From CAYFVR01 sp046541515 (GTDB lineage: Bacteria > Desulfobacterota > Desulfobacteria > Desulfobacterales > Desulfococcaceae), in NCBI GenBank assembly GCA_046541515.1, contig JBKHDD010000018.1:1-46337 (forward strand): 46,337 nt of DNA, in the 5' to 3' direction. Below, piece after piece: positions 1-9,269 of this stretch (position 1 is its first letter; the number at the start of each line of letters is the position of its first letter). Made by a program: the position numbers and the translations under genes. The notes under the pieces were generated by a model. The model made no database searches, had not been told where the DNA came from, and saw only the letters and a list, made by a program, of their open reading frames with translations.

Positions 1-249
1 GGGCACGGGGGCCCGCTACCGTTCGAAAACATCGATTTGTAGCCGCCGAAAGTATAAATGGCCGCGGCGTTCCCGCCCCCTTTTGTGGGCGAGAAACGCC
101 GCCCCCGCCTCTACGCCCGGTCCCGCGCCCTGTCAAGCGGATTGTTCCCAATCGGAAAGCCTGATATGACGGTCGCTTTCGGGGAAACCGGCGGCGGCCC
201 CGAATCTTCGTCGTTTCCCTGGAATCCGCCGCCGAAAGGGACGCGAGGG

Positions 250-1464
250 ATGGAATTGCCGGAACGGGCGGACGTGTTGATCGTGGGCGGAGGAATTATC
301 GGGCTGACCCTGGCGCGGGAGCTGGCCGGGCTGGGATACGAGCGGATCGTGATTCTGGAAAAGGAACCGGCGCCCGGCCACCACGCCTCCGGCCGGAACA
401 GCGGGGTGCTCCACGCCGGGGTCTACTACGCGGAGGAGAGCATGAAGGCCCGCTCCTGTTTGCGGGGCAACCGGCTGATGAAGGCCTATTGCCGGGAGAA
501 GGGGCTGACGGTGCTGGAGGCGGGCAAGGTGGTGGTGGCCCGGTCCGAGGCGGAGCTGCCGACCCTGGACACGCTCTTCCGGCGGGCCCGGGCCAACGGC
601 GCCGCGGTGGAGATGATCGACGAGGCCCGCCTGGCCCAAATCGAGCCCAACGCCCGCACCGCCGGCCGGGCGATGCACGTCCACGACACCGCCATGGTGG
701 ACCCCAGGGAAGTGCTCCGCGCTCTTCGGCGGGATCTGGAGGATTCCGGTTCGGTTCGGATGGTGTTCGACTGCGAGCTGACCGGCCTGCGCGGCGCCCG
801 AACCGCCGCGACGTCGCGGGGAACGATCCGGTTCGACCGGTTCGTGAACGCGGCCGGGGCCCACTGCGACCGGGTGGCCCGTCGCTTCGGCGTGGGCGAG
901 AAATACCGGATGGTTCCGTTCAAGGGCATTTATTTCAAGCTGCGGGAGGGGCTGCCCTGGACCGTGAACGGGAACATTTACCCGGTGCCCGACATCCGGA
1001 ATCCCTTTTTGGGCGTCCACTTCACCCGAAACGTCCACGGGCCGATCTACTTGGGGCCCACGGCCATTCCGGCCTTCGGGCGGGAAAATTACGGGATTTT
1101 GGAGGGAATCGACGCGGAGGGGCTGGAGATTCTGCTGACCGACGCGACGCTTTTTTTCGCCAACCCCAAGTTCCGGCAGGTGGCGCTGACCGAGCCGAGG
1201 AAATATCTCAAGTCTTTTTTCTACAAGGACGCCGCCGCGCTGGTGAAGCGGCTGGAACCCGAAGACGTGGTGCCGTCGGACAAGTCGGGCATTCGGGCGC
1301 AACTGGTGGACTGGGAGAGCAAGGAGCTGGTGATGGATTTTTTGGTCGCCGCCGACGGCGACGCGGTCCACGTGCTCAACCCCATTTCCCCGGCCTTCAC
1401 CAGCTCCATGTACCTGGCCAAGGTCATCGCGGGGGATCACTTCGGCGGGCCGGGGCCGGATTGA
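250..1464 (+). CDS. lhgO: L-2-hydroxyglutarate oxidase (LhgO family FAD oxidoreductase)
   Basis: A 404-residue FAD-dependent oxidoreductase of the DAO fold. The N-terminus carries the dinucleotide-binding motif VGGGIIGL (residues about 12-19), followed by the LhgO-typical stretch HHASGRNSGVLHAGVYY. Family knowledge: it oxidises L-2-hydroxyglutarate to 2-oxoglutarate and passes electrons to the quinone pool, usually as a peripheral membrane enzyme. The frame is open upstream to base 58, with ATGs at 58 and 166. The ATG at 250 is chosen because it sits just before the FAD motif, has a purine-rich stretch (AAAGGGA) upstream and gives the family's usual length (about 400 residues). It stands alone, convergent with the next minus-strand gene. 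Function is confident from motifs; the exact start is less so. Confidence 0.9.
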   Translation: MELPERADVLIVGGGIIGLTLARELAGLGYERIVILEKEPAPGHHASGRNSGVLHAGVYYAEESMKARSCLRGNRLMKAYCREKGLTVLEAGKVVVARSEAELPTLDTLFRRARANGAAVEMIDEARLAQIEPNARTAGRAMHVHDTAMVDPREVLRALRRDLEDSGSVRMVFDCELTGLRGARTAATSRGTIRFDRFVNAAGAHCDRVARRFGVGEKYRMVPFKGIYFKLREGLPWTVNGNIYPVPDIRNPFLGVHFTRNVHGPIYLGPTAIPAFGRENYGILEGIDAEGLEILLTDATLFFANPKFRQVALTEPRKYLKSFFYKDAAALVKRLEPEDVVPSDKSGIRAQLVDWESKELVMDFLVAADGDAVHVLNPISPAFTSSMYLAKVIAGDHFGGPGPD

Positions 1465-1590
1465 AATTCAGGCGGGGGGCGGGAAGCCGGAACGGATGAG
1501 AATTTCGTCTGGGTTGCCGCTGTCCTTGGCCCATTCAAAAGGGTCCGGAGGGAGCGGGGAATCTCTTTGGAAACTGAAGTGGGGCTCGGG

Positions 1591-2163
1591 TCAGGTTCCG
1601 GTTTGCGAAATCGGTTCGTCTGGATAAAAATCGGATTGAGAACGAAAGAATTCCGTGATTTCGAGCATCAAGGGGTGTTCGGCCATTCGGCGAAGGGCTT
1701 CGGAATCGAGTTTGGAAATGAGTTCGCGTTCGCTGTTTATTTGGGAACTTCGATCGATCATTTGTTCCAATATTTTCCTGGGCCGAAATTCCGCCTGGAT
1801 CGCTTCCCGTTCCGTTGACTCAATGCCGATGGCCTTTTCCAACGCTTTGAGGTCGGAAAACAGGAGAATTTCGATTTCCGGCACCGCCAGGGCGACGTGG
1901 AACGGGGCCGCCCCGCCAGCCGGAGAGAGAAGGTCGTGCAAGACGATCCGTTGTTCCTGAATCGACCTTTCTTCCACCGTATCCGAGTCCACGAGCAGCA
2001 CGGCCGGCTTTTTGCGTTTCACCAACAGGGAAACGGAGAGGGAAATGGCCGAGGACCGGCCATTGGCGTTGGCCACAAAAACGGAATTGGACAAATCTTC
2101 CGGAAGAAGCCGAGAGACCAGGGCCGCTTCGGCCGGTCCTTCGACCACGATATATCCGTTCAT
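1591..2163 (-). CDS. Small Toprim-like protein (OLD/DUF4276-type fold suspected)
   Basis: A 190-residue protein. Visible motifs fit a Toprim-type metal site: IVVEG (Glu8-Gly9), then a Gly in GRSS (Gly35), then a hydrophobic strand ending in LLVDSDT (Asp59, Asp61), then VPEIEILLFSD (about 94-104), which resembles the P-x-x-E-x-x-L-x-x-D segment of DUF4276-like proteins. The C-terminal third is helical and charged. The ATG overlaps the stop of the upstream nuclease-like gene as ATGA, so the two are probably translationally coupled. The frame continues upstream, but those extra residues only antisense-read the neighbour. Toprim domains act in nucleases and nicking enzymes and in several phage-defence systems. 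The family assignment is by motif only, and an exact named family is not recognised. Confidence 0.7.
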   Translation of the reverse strand: MNGYIVVEGPAEAALVSRLLPEDLSNSVFVANANGRSSAISLSVSLLVKRKKPAVLLVDSDTVEERSIQEQRIVLHDLLSPAGGAAPFHVALAVPEIEILLFSDLKALEKAIGIESTEREAIQAEFRPRKILEQMIDRSSQINSERELISKLDSEALRRMAEHPLMLEITEFFRSQSDFYPDEPISQTGT

Positions 2164-2717
2164 GGGATATCTTCCTCCGTGATCTCGGTAACCCGGAAAT
2201 ATGGAATCGCGTTTTCCACGAGGTAGCGATATTTTTCGCGCAGCACGCTGGAAATGGTCTCTTTTTGGAGGGCGGCGCCGATCTCGTTTCCGTCCCACAG
2301 CAGGATGGCTTGGGGCGCCAAAAACCTCGACAACGTGATGGCTGAATCCGTAAAGCCGTTTTTATTGATTACCGACCCCAAGATGCCGGAAGGCCTTCGC
2401 AACAACTGATTTCGTAATTTGGCGATGGGCTCCGTGTTGACTCTGTCCGCAGTGTCCTTGCATTCCAGAATGCAGCTCAGGCTTTCAACATACACCACGC
2501 CGTCAATTTGTTCCACTTTTTCGCCCGAGATTTCCACTTCAAAGGGCCAGGCAATTTCCGCGCCGTCCAGCTCGAACGCCCGCAGAACCAAGTGCTCCAG
2601 CGCTTTTCCGGCGGGCCATCCGGGCGTTTCGCCCGATAGGATCCCGTTCCAAAAATTCCGGAGTCCGGACCAATCCAGATTTCGAATCCGATCAATTTTC
2701 TCTGCGGAAGCCGACAT
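2160..2717 (-). CDS. PD-(D/E)xK restriction-endonuclease-like protein
   Basis: A 185-residue protein with the layout of a Mrr/Holliday-resolvase-like nuclease. It has a conserved helix Glu in KALEHLVLRAFEL (Glu41), then Asp72 in QIDGVVYVE, then Glu85-Cys-Lys87 in CILECKD, which together form an E...D...ExK active site. Downstream helices (about 92-140) match the usual C-terminal part of the fold. No methyltransferase, helicase or specificity gene is adjacent. The stop overlaps the start of the Toprim-like gene, so both are likely made from one transcript. The upstream gap of about 100 bp to the cyclic-nucleotide-binding gene contains a terminator-like hairpin, which suggests the pair has its own promoter. 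A modification-dependent or ATP-independent nuclease role is inferred and not shown. Confidence 0.7.
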   Translation of the reverse strand: MSASAEKIDRIRNLDWSGLRNFWNGILSGETPGWPAGKALEHLVLRAFELDGAEIAWPFEVEISGEKVEQIDGVVYVESLSCILECKDTADRVNTEPIAKLRNQLLRRPSGILGSVINKNGFTDSAITLSRFLAPQAILLWDGNEIGAALQKETISSVLREKYRYLVENAIPYFRVTEITEEDIP

Positions 2718-2777
2718 TTGAGCGGTGCCTGTCCAAAATGGGGTTTATCCTGGCGCCGGTCTCGGAAAACCCCCCAA

Positions 2778-2812
2778 CGGTTTGCCGGCTTCGTTTTTCG
2801 GCGGCGAAACCG
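2778..2812 (-). terminator. Possible terminator after the cyclic-nucleotide-binding gene
   Basis: Inverted arms CGGTTT (2778-2783) and AAACCG (2807-2812) are extended by GCCGGC/GCCG pairing with an A/T-rich loop. The minus-strand 3' side is G-rich and then T4, so this is a weak intrinsic terminator at best. It lies 3 bp after the stop of the minus-strand gene 2815-3270. Confidence 0.35.
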
Positions 2813-2814
2813 CT

Positions 2815-3270
2815 CTACTCCCCATCCCCCTCCTTCTTCTTTGCCGGGGCCGGGTTTTGGCGGAGCATGTTGCGCATGCGGCGGCAGAGGACGCGGATGA
2901 TGCCGCGGACCACTTCGACGTGTTCGGCCATCAGGTCGTAGAGGGGGCCCTCCTCCAGCTTGAACAGTTCGCAGTCCTCCAGGGCGGATACGGAGGCCGA
3001 CCGGGGTTCGGGGTCCAGGGCCGCCAGCTCGCCGAAGACGGTCCGCTCCGGCAGTTCGGCGATGACCTTGTCGCCGTCGTGGACCTTGGCCCGGCCCTTG
3101 ACGATGATGTACATCGAGGTCCCGATGTCGCCCTTCTTGATGATCTCCTTGCCCGCCTCGACCTCCACCTCCTCCACGATGGACGCCACCTCCACCAGGT
3201 CCTCTTCGGGGACTTCGGAGAAAATTCCGACCGATTTGAGAATGATGACGCGCTCGATGGTCAGCAGCAT
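2815..3270 (-). CDS. Cyclic-nucleotide-binding (Crp/cNMP) domain protein
   Basis: A 151-residue single-domain protein. It contains the cNMP beta-barrel: KEIIKKGDIGTSMYIIVKG (about 41-59), then the phosphate-binding cassette FGELAALDPEPRSASV (about 79-94). No helix-turn-helix follows. The tail is basic and proline/lysine-rich and ends KKKEGDGE. The start has a clean GGAGGT ribosome-binding site, and the gene begins 3 bp after the stop of the HEAT/translocase fusion gene, so they share an operon. Family knowledge: such stand-alone cNMP domains are regulatory sensors that act on a partner protein; here the partner is probably the membrane protein upstream. Whether it binds cAMP, cGMP or neither cannot be read from the sequence. 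Confidence 0.85.
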   Translation of the reverse strand: MLLTIERVIILKSVGIFSEVPEEDLVEVASIVEEVEVEAGKEIIKKGDIGTSMYIIVKGRAKVHDGDKVIAELPERTVFGELAALDPEPRSASVSALEDCELFKLEEGPLYDLMAEHVEVVRGIIRVLCRRMRNMLRQNPAPAKKKEGDGE

Positions 3271-3273
3271 GAA

Positions 3274-6200
3274 CTACACCTCCGGGTTGTACGGATGTTG
3301 GGGGACGCCGTCGGGTTTCGGGGCGGCGTCCGCGAGCTGATAGGCGGTCTGGGAGACCAGGGGGCTCAGGTCGTTTTTCAGGCGGGTTTCGTGACGGCGG
3401 AACTCCGACGGGTCCAGCCGGAACAGGGCCCATGCGGCGGTGGCGCGGATGACCTCCTCCTCGCTTTCCAGCCGTTCCACGAGAGAGCCCACGCAGCGGG
3501 TCAGCCCCAGCCGGACGATCAGCTCCATGGCGCAAATGCGGGACCAGGAAAGGGCGAAGACCCCGCCGCCAAAGGCGATCCGCCGCAGTCGAAGCTCGAT
3601 GCGGGCGGGCGATTCGTCCGCGGCCACGCCCCAGGCGTCCTTGAGGGCCACCGGGTCCCGATGGCGGAACAGCGCCCGCACCCGGTCCGCCGTTTGGGCG
3701 TCGGGCAGGCCCTTCTCGATCAGATGGCCGAGCCGCGCTCCGGCGGTCCCGGGCGCCGGACGGCGGGATTGGTGAACGTACCAGTAAAACAGCGCGGTCC
3801 GCGAGGCCTTCACAAACACCATGTCCGGATGAAGCAGGCAGAGCAGGGAAAGCAGCCGGCGACGGCAGCCGTTCATTTCCTGGGAAAGGGCGTCGGCCAT
3901 TCGGGCCGCGTGCCGTTCCGACAGAAACACCAGCACGGCGTCCAGAATCCGCTCCGCGTCCGAGAGTTCGTCGTCCACCAGCTTTCCCAGCCGGTTCCGG
4001 TCTTCTTCGGTCATCTCGTAGTCGCCCTTGACCAGGGCGTCCATCACCGATGTGCGAACCGTCTTGTCGCCGATGGAAAGCCCTTCCACCAAGGCCTCCC
4101 GCGCCGCCGGGACCTGGAAGCGGGAGAGGATCATGGCGGCCCGGCAGCGGCGCAGCCGCCGGTCCGCGCCGTCCTTCAGAATGCTGGAAAACAGGTCCAC
4201 GGTGTAGCGGCCGGTGCGGGTGAGAAAGCCGCCCTTGCCCATGGGAATCCGGGCGAAGCCGACCGAATTGATGACGAACCGGGCGTAGTCGGCCACCCGG
4301 CGGGAGGGGTCCCGCCTCATGGGGTTGAGCCGCTGCACCAGGTCGTCGGGGTTGAGCCGGCCCAGGGCCCACACGGCCGTCTCCCGCACCACGGGGTCGC
4401 CGTCGGCCAGGCAGTTGACCACGGCGTCGTGAAATTCCCGAATGCCGATTTGCCCCACGGTGAACAGGGCGCAGGTGCGGGTCCAGGCGGTGGTCCATTG
4501 CTGGGACCGGCCCAGAATCTCCCGCAGCCGGTCGTGGCGGCCCTTGCGTTCCTGGGGATAGTAGTCCACCAGTCGGGACTGGCGCTGGGGATCGGGGATG
4601 TCGTCCATCAGCGGAATCACCACGTTCTTCAAGTCGTTGTTTAGCAGGTTGTCCAAAATTTCCAGGGCGTTGGCCCGGCGTTCCCGGTCGTTGCTGTTAA
4701 AGTTGAGCTGGGCCTGGACGACCTTGGAGGGTGGATAGATCAGCGCCAGCAGCGAGAAGATGCGGCGGCGGTTTTTGTCCACTTCGTTTTTCAAGGCCCG
4801 GGCCAGCACCGCGGTGTCTTCGTGGTCGCCAATGTCCACCAGCACCGAGAGCGCCCAGGTGGCGTCTCCGGCCTCCTCCCAGACCCGCTTCTGCAGGGCC
4901 TCCACCTCGTCGGCCTGGGCCTGGTGGCGGCCCGCCGCCAGGGCCTGAAGCACCTGTCCCCGGATTTCCTCCTCCGTAAAGTCGATCTTTTGGCGCAGCA
5001 TGTCGATGGCCATGTCGCCGCCGATCCGTCCCATGATCCGGACCACCTTAATCCGAACCGAACGGTCCTGCCCCTCCTTGTAAAATTCCGCGTCCAGCGC
5101 GGCCAGGGCCCGTTCGCCGAACCGGATCAGGGCGTTCATGGCGTCCCGGTTGATCTCCGGATCGTGCAGGTGGCGGATGAGATGGGGCAGCAGGCGCGCG
5201 TTGCGAAGGCGGCCCGCGGCGGCCAACGCGGCGGAGCGGACCTTTCCGTTGGAATCTTCCAGCAGCTTTCGCAGGGGCCGGTAGTGGGTGGCGATGCCCA
5301 CTTCGCCCAGAATCCGGGCGGCCAGAATCCGGTCTTCGGCTTTTTTGGACTCGAACAGATCCTCCAGGCGCGGGCCGGCCGCCAGGGTGCCGTCTATGCC
5401 GCCGAAGGTGAGCAGACCCACCATGGCCCCCCGCTTCACCTCGGTATGGGCGTCCGGGTCCTTGAGGTAGGCCACCACCAGCTCGTAGGCCTCGGCCTCG
5501 GAAATGGCGCAAAAGGCCCGCAGGGCTTCTCCCAGCACCCCCGGGGGCTCCATCCGCTCTGCGGCCGGGCCCGCGTCTCCCCCGGCCTCCGTTCCGCGTT
5601 CGCCGCCGTTGAGAAACTCGGACACCGATTGGCGCTCGCGCTGGAGCATGTCCTGCAGGGGTTTGGCCGCCTGGGTGATCCGCCGTTCGGCGATCCGCTG
5701 GAGCACATGGATGCGCACGTCCGGATGGGGATGATCCAGCCGGGCCACGATGAGCCGCTCCACCTCGGGATGGTCGGCCTCCTCCAGGGTGGAAAGGGTG
5801 TTGATGACGTCGCCCGGCGTGTCGCTGCTGAGCCGTTTCTGGACGGTGTCGATGGTTTTGGCGTCGTGGAGGGAAAGGGCCTGGCTGCCCAGCCGCCGCT
5901 TGACCAGGGCCTGGGTCAACGCTTCCACGAACTCCTTCCGCAACAGCAGGGCCATGGCGATCCAGAGCCCGATCACCACCCAGATGGGGTAGAGCAAATC
6001 CTGGCCGGAAAAGCCCCAGACCGCCGTGAACAGGAAGAGCAACGCGCCGATGACGGCAGAGGCCGCCGGTTCCACGATGGTCTCCGTCACCGTTTGCACC
6101 CGCATGCGCTGGAAGGCGGGAAAGGGCTGGTACAAAATGCGGAAGGAGGGTTCCTCGATGGCGGCGCGGCAGATTTCGTCGGCCCCTTTGGTCAGCACGA

Positions 6201-7203
6201 TGAACCAGAAGAAGAGGGCCATGGACCCGCCCAGATTCGCCCCCAGGGCGGCCCCCAGTCCCAGGGCGGTCAGCACCGGAACCGTCAGCAGGCCCAGCCC
6301 CAGGCCGTACCGTTCGATGAGGCGGCTGTGCAGGAAGAGATTGCCCAGCAGATTGACGATCCCCACCGCGCCGATGAAGGTGCCCAGAAAGGCGGCCATC
6401 CGGTCCGGGTCTGGAAACCGAAGATCGAGCTGGTTGTAGTAAAGGTAGTCCACCACGAAAAAGCCGAAGATGGAAATGGCGGCCACGCCCAAGATGAGCC
6501 GGAAATAGCGGTTTCCGGACAGCCGGCGGGGCGCCTGGACGCCGTTGCCTCCCTCGTCTTCCTCCCCGGCGGCCACCTGTTCGGGAAATTTTTTCAGGGT
6601 GTAAATCAAAATTCCCAGACAGGCGGCCAGGCCCAGGACGCCGAAGGCCAGAAGGTGGACGGTGCCCATCAGCCCCACGAAAAAGGAGACCGAAAAACCG
6701 CCCACCACGTAGGCGGCGATCTGCCCGGACCCGATGAGGCCGAACAGCCGCTTGCCCTGGCGGACGGTGAGCAGGCGGCCCGAGAGCCCCCAGAATTCCA
6801 GCACGATGAGCACGTCGGTGACGGAGTACCAGACCAGCAGGCAGAGAATGACGTACCGCGCCGCCGGCGACTGGGTCGGCAGCGCCGCCAGCGCCACGTG
6901 GAAGGCCAGCACCGCGCCCGCCAGCAGCGCGACCGTGGTGATGAGCAGATGGGAAAAGGACAGCCGTTTTTCCAGCCGGGAATAGATGAGCCCGATGGCG
7001 GCGGTGACCAGGGCGGAGGCGATGTAGACCAGCGGCAGGTTTTCGATTTCCCAGCCGGTGAGGAACAGCGCGTAGGCGGCGGTTTCCATGTAGACCAGGG
7101 TGACGCCGATGAAAAAGGAGTGCAGCAGCAACAGAACGGTCGGCAGTCCCTCTCCCGGCCGGATATTGAAAACGGTGACGAGGGTCTCTTTCAGATTCGG
7201 CAT
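3274..7203 (-). CDS. ATP:ADP-translocase-like (NTT/TLC) membrane domain fused to HEAT repeats
   Basis: A 1,309-residue protein. Residues about 1-430 form a roughly 12-helix membrane domain that resembles the Npt1/Npt2 (TLC) nucleotide-transporter and MFS folds, for example VFNIRPGEG at the N-terminus. From about 450 to the end there are repeated two-helix HEAT/PBS-lyase units, recognisable by recurring phrases such as HPDVRIHVLQRIAE, KVRSAALAAAGRLRN, DPVVRETAVWALGRL and EEVIRATAAWALFRL. The start is supported by GGAG upstream of the ATG. It is followed after 3 bp by a cNMP-binding protein. Classical NTTs exchange ATP/ADP in obligate intracellular bacteria and plastids. In free-living bacteria these HEAT fusions are uncharacterised, and a sensory or scaffold role is possible. 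The domain architecture is confident, the substrate is not. Confidence 0.85.
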   Translation of the reverse strand: MPNLKETLVTVFNIRPGEGLPTVLLLLHSFFIGVTLVYMETAAYALFLTGWEIENLPLVYIASALVTAAIGLIYSRLEKRLSFSHLLITTVALLAGAVLAFHVALAALPTQSPAARYVILCLLVWYSVTDVLIVLEFWGLSGRLLTVRQGKRLFGLIGSGQIAAYVVGGFSVSFFVGLMGTVHLLAFGVLGLAACLGILIYTLKKFPEQVAAGEEDEGGNGVQAPRRLSGNRYFRLILGVAAISIFGFFVVDYLYYNQLDLRFPDPDRMAAFLGTFIGAVGIVNLLGNLFLHSRLIERYGLGLGLLTVPVLTALGLGAALGANLGGSMALFFWFIVLTKGADEICRAAIEEPSFRILYQPFPAFQRMRVQTVTETIVEPAASAVIGALLFLFTAVWGFSGQDLLYPIWVVIGLWIAMALLLRKEFVEALTQALVKRRLGSQALSLHDAKTIDTVQKRLSSDTPGDVINTLSTLEEADHPEVERLIVARLDHPHPDVRIHVLQRIAERRITQAAKPLQDMLQRERQSVSEFLNGGERGTEAGGDAGPAAERMEPPGVLGEALRAFCAISEAEAYELVVAYLKDPDAHTEVKRGAMVGLLTFGGIDGTLAAGPRLEDLFESKKAEDRILAARILGEVGIATHYRPLRKLLEDSNGKVRSAALAAAGRLRNARLLPHLIRHLHDPEINRDAMNALIRFGERALAALDAEFYKEGQDRSVRIKVVRIMGRIGGDMAIDMLRQKIDFTEEEIRGQVLQALAAGRHQAQADEVEALQKRVWEEAGDATWALSVLVDIGDHEDTAVLARALKNEVDKNRRRIFSLLALIYPPSKVVQAQLNFNSNDRERRANALEILDNLLNNDLKNVVIPLMDDIPDPQRQSRLVDYYPQERKGRHDRLREILGRSQQWTTAWTRTCALFTVGQIGIREFHDAVVNCLADGDPVVRETAVWALGRLNPDDLVQRLNPMRRDPSRRVADYARFVINSVGFARIPMGKGGFLTRTGRYTVDLFSSILKDGADRRLRRCRAAMILSRFQVPAAREALVEGLSIGDKTVRTSVMDALVKGDYEMTEEDRNRLGKLVDDELSDAERILDAVLVFLSERHAARMADALSQEMNGCRRRLLSLLCLLHPDMVFVKASRTALFYWYVHQSRRPAPGTAGARLGHLIEKGLPDAQTADRVRALFRHRDPVALKDAWGVAADESPARIELRLRRIAFGGGVFALSWSRICAMELIVRLGLTRCVGSLVERLESEEEVIRATAAWALFRLDPSEFRRHETRLKNDLSPLVSQTAYQLADAAPKPDGVPQHPYNPEV

Positions 7204-7413
7204 TCAGGCTCCAGGGAAACACGGGGTTGGGCGGCCGAGGGGATCGGCCGTGGGAGCATTCCTAATGGGTTTTACGGCGTTTGACAAGGGGAAAGGGGGA
7301 AGGCCGCTGGGCGCCGGCTTCCCCCTGAAAAAGGCGGACGATACCGTTTCGGGGATTCAACGCGGAGGCGCGAGGTTCATCCTGGGCTCGGCGAAAAACG
7401 ATCGGAATGGGCC

Positions 7414-8343
7414 TCAGCCCACGAATTCCGCCGCCATGAGCCACAGGGACAGGGTTCCGGCGGAAAGGAGGGTGCTGGCGGAGATGGTGGTGACGGCGAA
7501 TTCCGCGTCGCCGTTCATCTCCCGAGACATGACGTAGGTGACCGTGGCCGTGGGCGAGGCCAGCAAAACGAGACCGGGCAGATAGCTGGGCGCGGCGACG
7601 CCGAGTTGCTTGAACAACAGCAGTCCGGCGGCGGGCAGCAGAAGCAGCTTGATGCCCACGGCGCCCAGGGCCGGGAGAAGATCTTTGCGGACGCCGGAAA
7701 TGGAAATCGAGCCGCCGATGAGCAGGAGGGCCGTGGGCGGTCCCAGACCCGCCAGCATGTCCAGGCTCCGCTCCAAAATCGTCGGCATGGGCAGGCGAAC
7801 GGCGGAGGCCAACATGCCGGCCAGGGCGGAAACGATGATCGGGTTTTCGAGCACCTTGAGGAGCAGGTTGCGCGGGCGGACCGGCGAGGCCCCTTCCAAG
7901 CCGTTGAGCTGGAGGGCGAGAACCGAAAGCAGGTTTTGGAGGATGATGAGAAACCCCGCGATGATCCCGGCCCGCACCAGCCCGTCCTCCCCCAGAAAAT
8001 AGAGCGCCACGGAAAGGCCGATGTAGCCCAGGTTGCCGTGGCCGGAACTTTGGATGAAGGTGGCGGCCCGGGAACCGTCCATGGGGCGGAACCGGCTGAC
8101 GGCCCAGGCGAGCCCGTAGCCGATGGCGGCGGCCGCCAACGTCGCCCCCAGCACGGCGGGGTGGAAATGGCGCTCCACCGGGGCTCGGGAAGTGGCCCGG
8201 AAGATCAGCGCCGGGATGGCCAAGAAGTAGACGAGCCGGTTGGCAGGGCCGAAAAACTCCGGCGGCAGAAATCCCTTTTTCCGGGCGAAACCGCCCAGGG
8301 CGACGATGAGAAAGATGGGGACGATGGTTTGAAGAATTTCCAT
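7414..8343 (-). CDS. AEC family (auxin efflux carrier-like) permease
   Basis: A 309-residue integral membrane protein with about ten hydrophobic segments in the two-times-five arrangement of AEC transporters. It starts MEILQTIVPIFLIVALGGFARKKG and has the typical mid-protein GHGNLGYIGLSVALYFLG stretch. Family knowledge: bacterial members export or import organic anions such as malate, malonate or related carboxylates. No adjacent gene in the same direction identifies the substrate; the upstream neighbour is a frameshifted gene. The start ATG at 8343 is the first in frame and gives the usual family length. Confidence 0.85.
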   Translation of the reverse strand: MEILQTIVPIFLIVALGGFARKKGFLPPEFFGPANRLVYFLAIPALIFRATSRAPVERHFHPAVLGATLAAAAIGYGLAWAVSRFRPMDGSRAATFIQSSGHGNLGYIGLSVALYFLGEDGLVRAGIIAGFLIILQNLLSVLALQLNGLEGASPVRPRNLLLKVLENPIIVSALAGMLASAVRLPMPTILERSLDMLAGLGPPTALLLIGGSISISGVRKDLLPALGAVGIKLLLLPAAGLLLFKQLGVAAPSYLPGLVLLASPTATVTYVMSREMNGDAEFAVTTISASTLLSAGTLSLWLMAAEFVG

Positions 8344-8400
8344 GATGGATTTCTTTGGGCGGCGGCCGGTTTGGGGGACGAGATATCCCGAACGGCCGCC

Positions 8401-9269
8401 CTATACCATCGATGGAAAGGGAAAGACAGGGGGAGCAAGGAAGTTGTGCCGGATCATTCCGAACTGTTCCGGGGCCGGGGCGGCCTCCGTCACCCGGAGG
8501 GCGCCCAGGGAGAGGACGGCGATTTCGGACAGTTCGACCAGGGTCTGGTTGGGACCCGCGGATTCGTGCAGTCCGGTTTCGGGCCGTTCCCCCGGCGGGT
8601 CCTTGAGTTCGTTTAAATTTCGGCCGTTGCCGCGGAAATGTTCGAACAGGCCGAGCTTGTCTTCCAGCGGTTTCCGATAGACCCAGTCCGCCCGGCCGGT
8701 TTCCCGAAGCGCGGCGTAATCGGCTTGCCGGATGCGGGCTTTTCCGGCTTCCGGAAAGTTGAGGGCGAATTGTTTTTCCGTTTCGGACTGAAAAATCGGC
8801 CGCCAGGGCGCGAAATGGCCGGTTTGCTCCGGATCGACGTCGGCCTTGGCGGCCAGTCGGTGGAACAGCGGAAAGATGTTGTCCCGGGTGGGCACGCAAA
8901 AGTGGCGGTCCCATTGTGCCGCCGACAGATTTCCGTCCCGGCCCGGGTGGCGGACCATGTCGTCTTCATATCGGAAAAAGACGGCGACCATGGGCGCGTC
9001 CCGTTGCCATCGCGGGATGTGGATTCGTGGCCGATGTCCAGATAGAGCCGAAGCAGGTTTTTTCCGTAGATGCCCTCCGGCGTGGAGATGAACACGAAGT
9101 GCTTGGCGCCCATAATGGCGTTGTCCGCCAGGGTTCCCGGCTTGGCGATCACGTATCGGCGCGGCGCGATCCGCGCGTAGAAGTCGCCTTCCTCGGGAAG
9201 TTCCGCGCAACTTCCCAATAACCCTTTGCAAAGTCTGAAAATCAAAAGACAGGCGCCCTCGAAAGCCAT
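8401..9269 (-). pseudogene. Frameshifted conserved protein of unknown function
   Basis: Two minus-strand frames together make one protein-like product. The first (9269 to about 9015) reads MAFEGACLLIFRL and then YARIAPRRYVIAKPGTLADN and KHFVFISTPEGIYGKN, ending near YLDIGHEST. The second (about 9030 to 8401) continues with APMVAVFFRYEDD, WDRHFCVPTRDNIFPLFHR, and a C-terminal part ending LGALRVTEA. The shift lies within about 9005-9030. Neither half alone looks complete, and I do not recognise the family. The 5' end abuts the left inverted repeat of a dispersed element (9266-9366), so the original start may also have been lost. A single sequencing error would equally explain the shift. Confidence 0.6.

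Noticed and set aside
58..249. Upstream in-frame extension of lhgO
   Set aside because: Residues are Pro/Arg/Gly-rich and precede the conserved N-terminal FAD motif by over 60 residues; the family starts near base 250.
4822..7284. Very long plus-strand open frame opposite the translocase/HEAT gene (820 codons)
   Set aside because: It is antisense to a clearly coding gene, is rich in Gln/His/Gly/Arg from GC-rich complement, and has no domain or ribosome-binding site.
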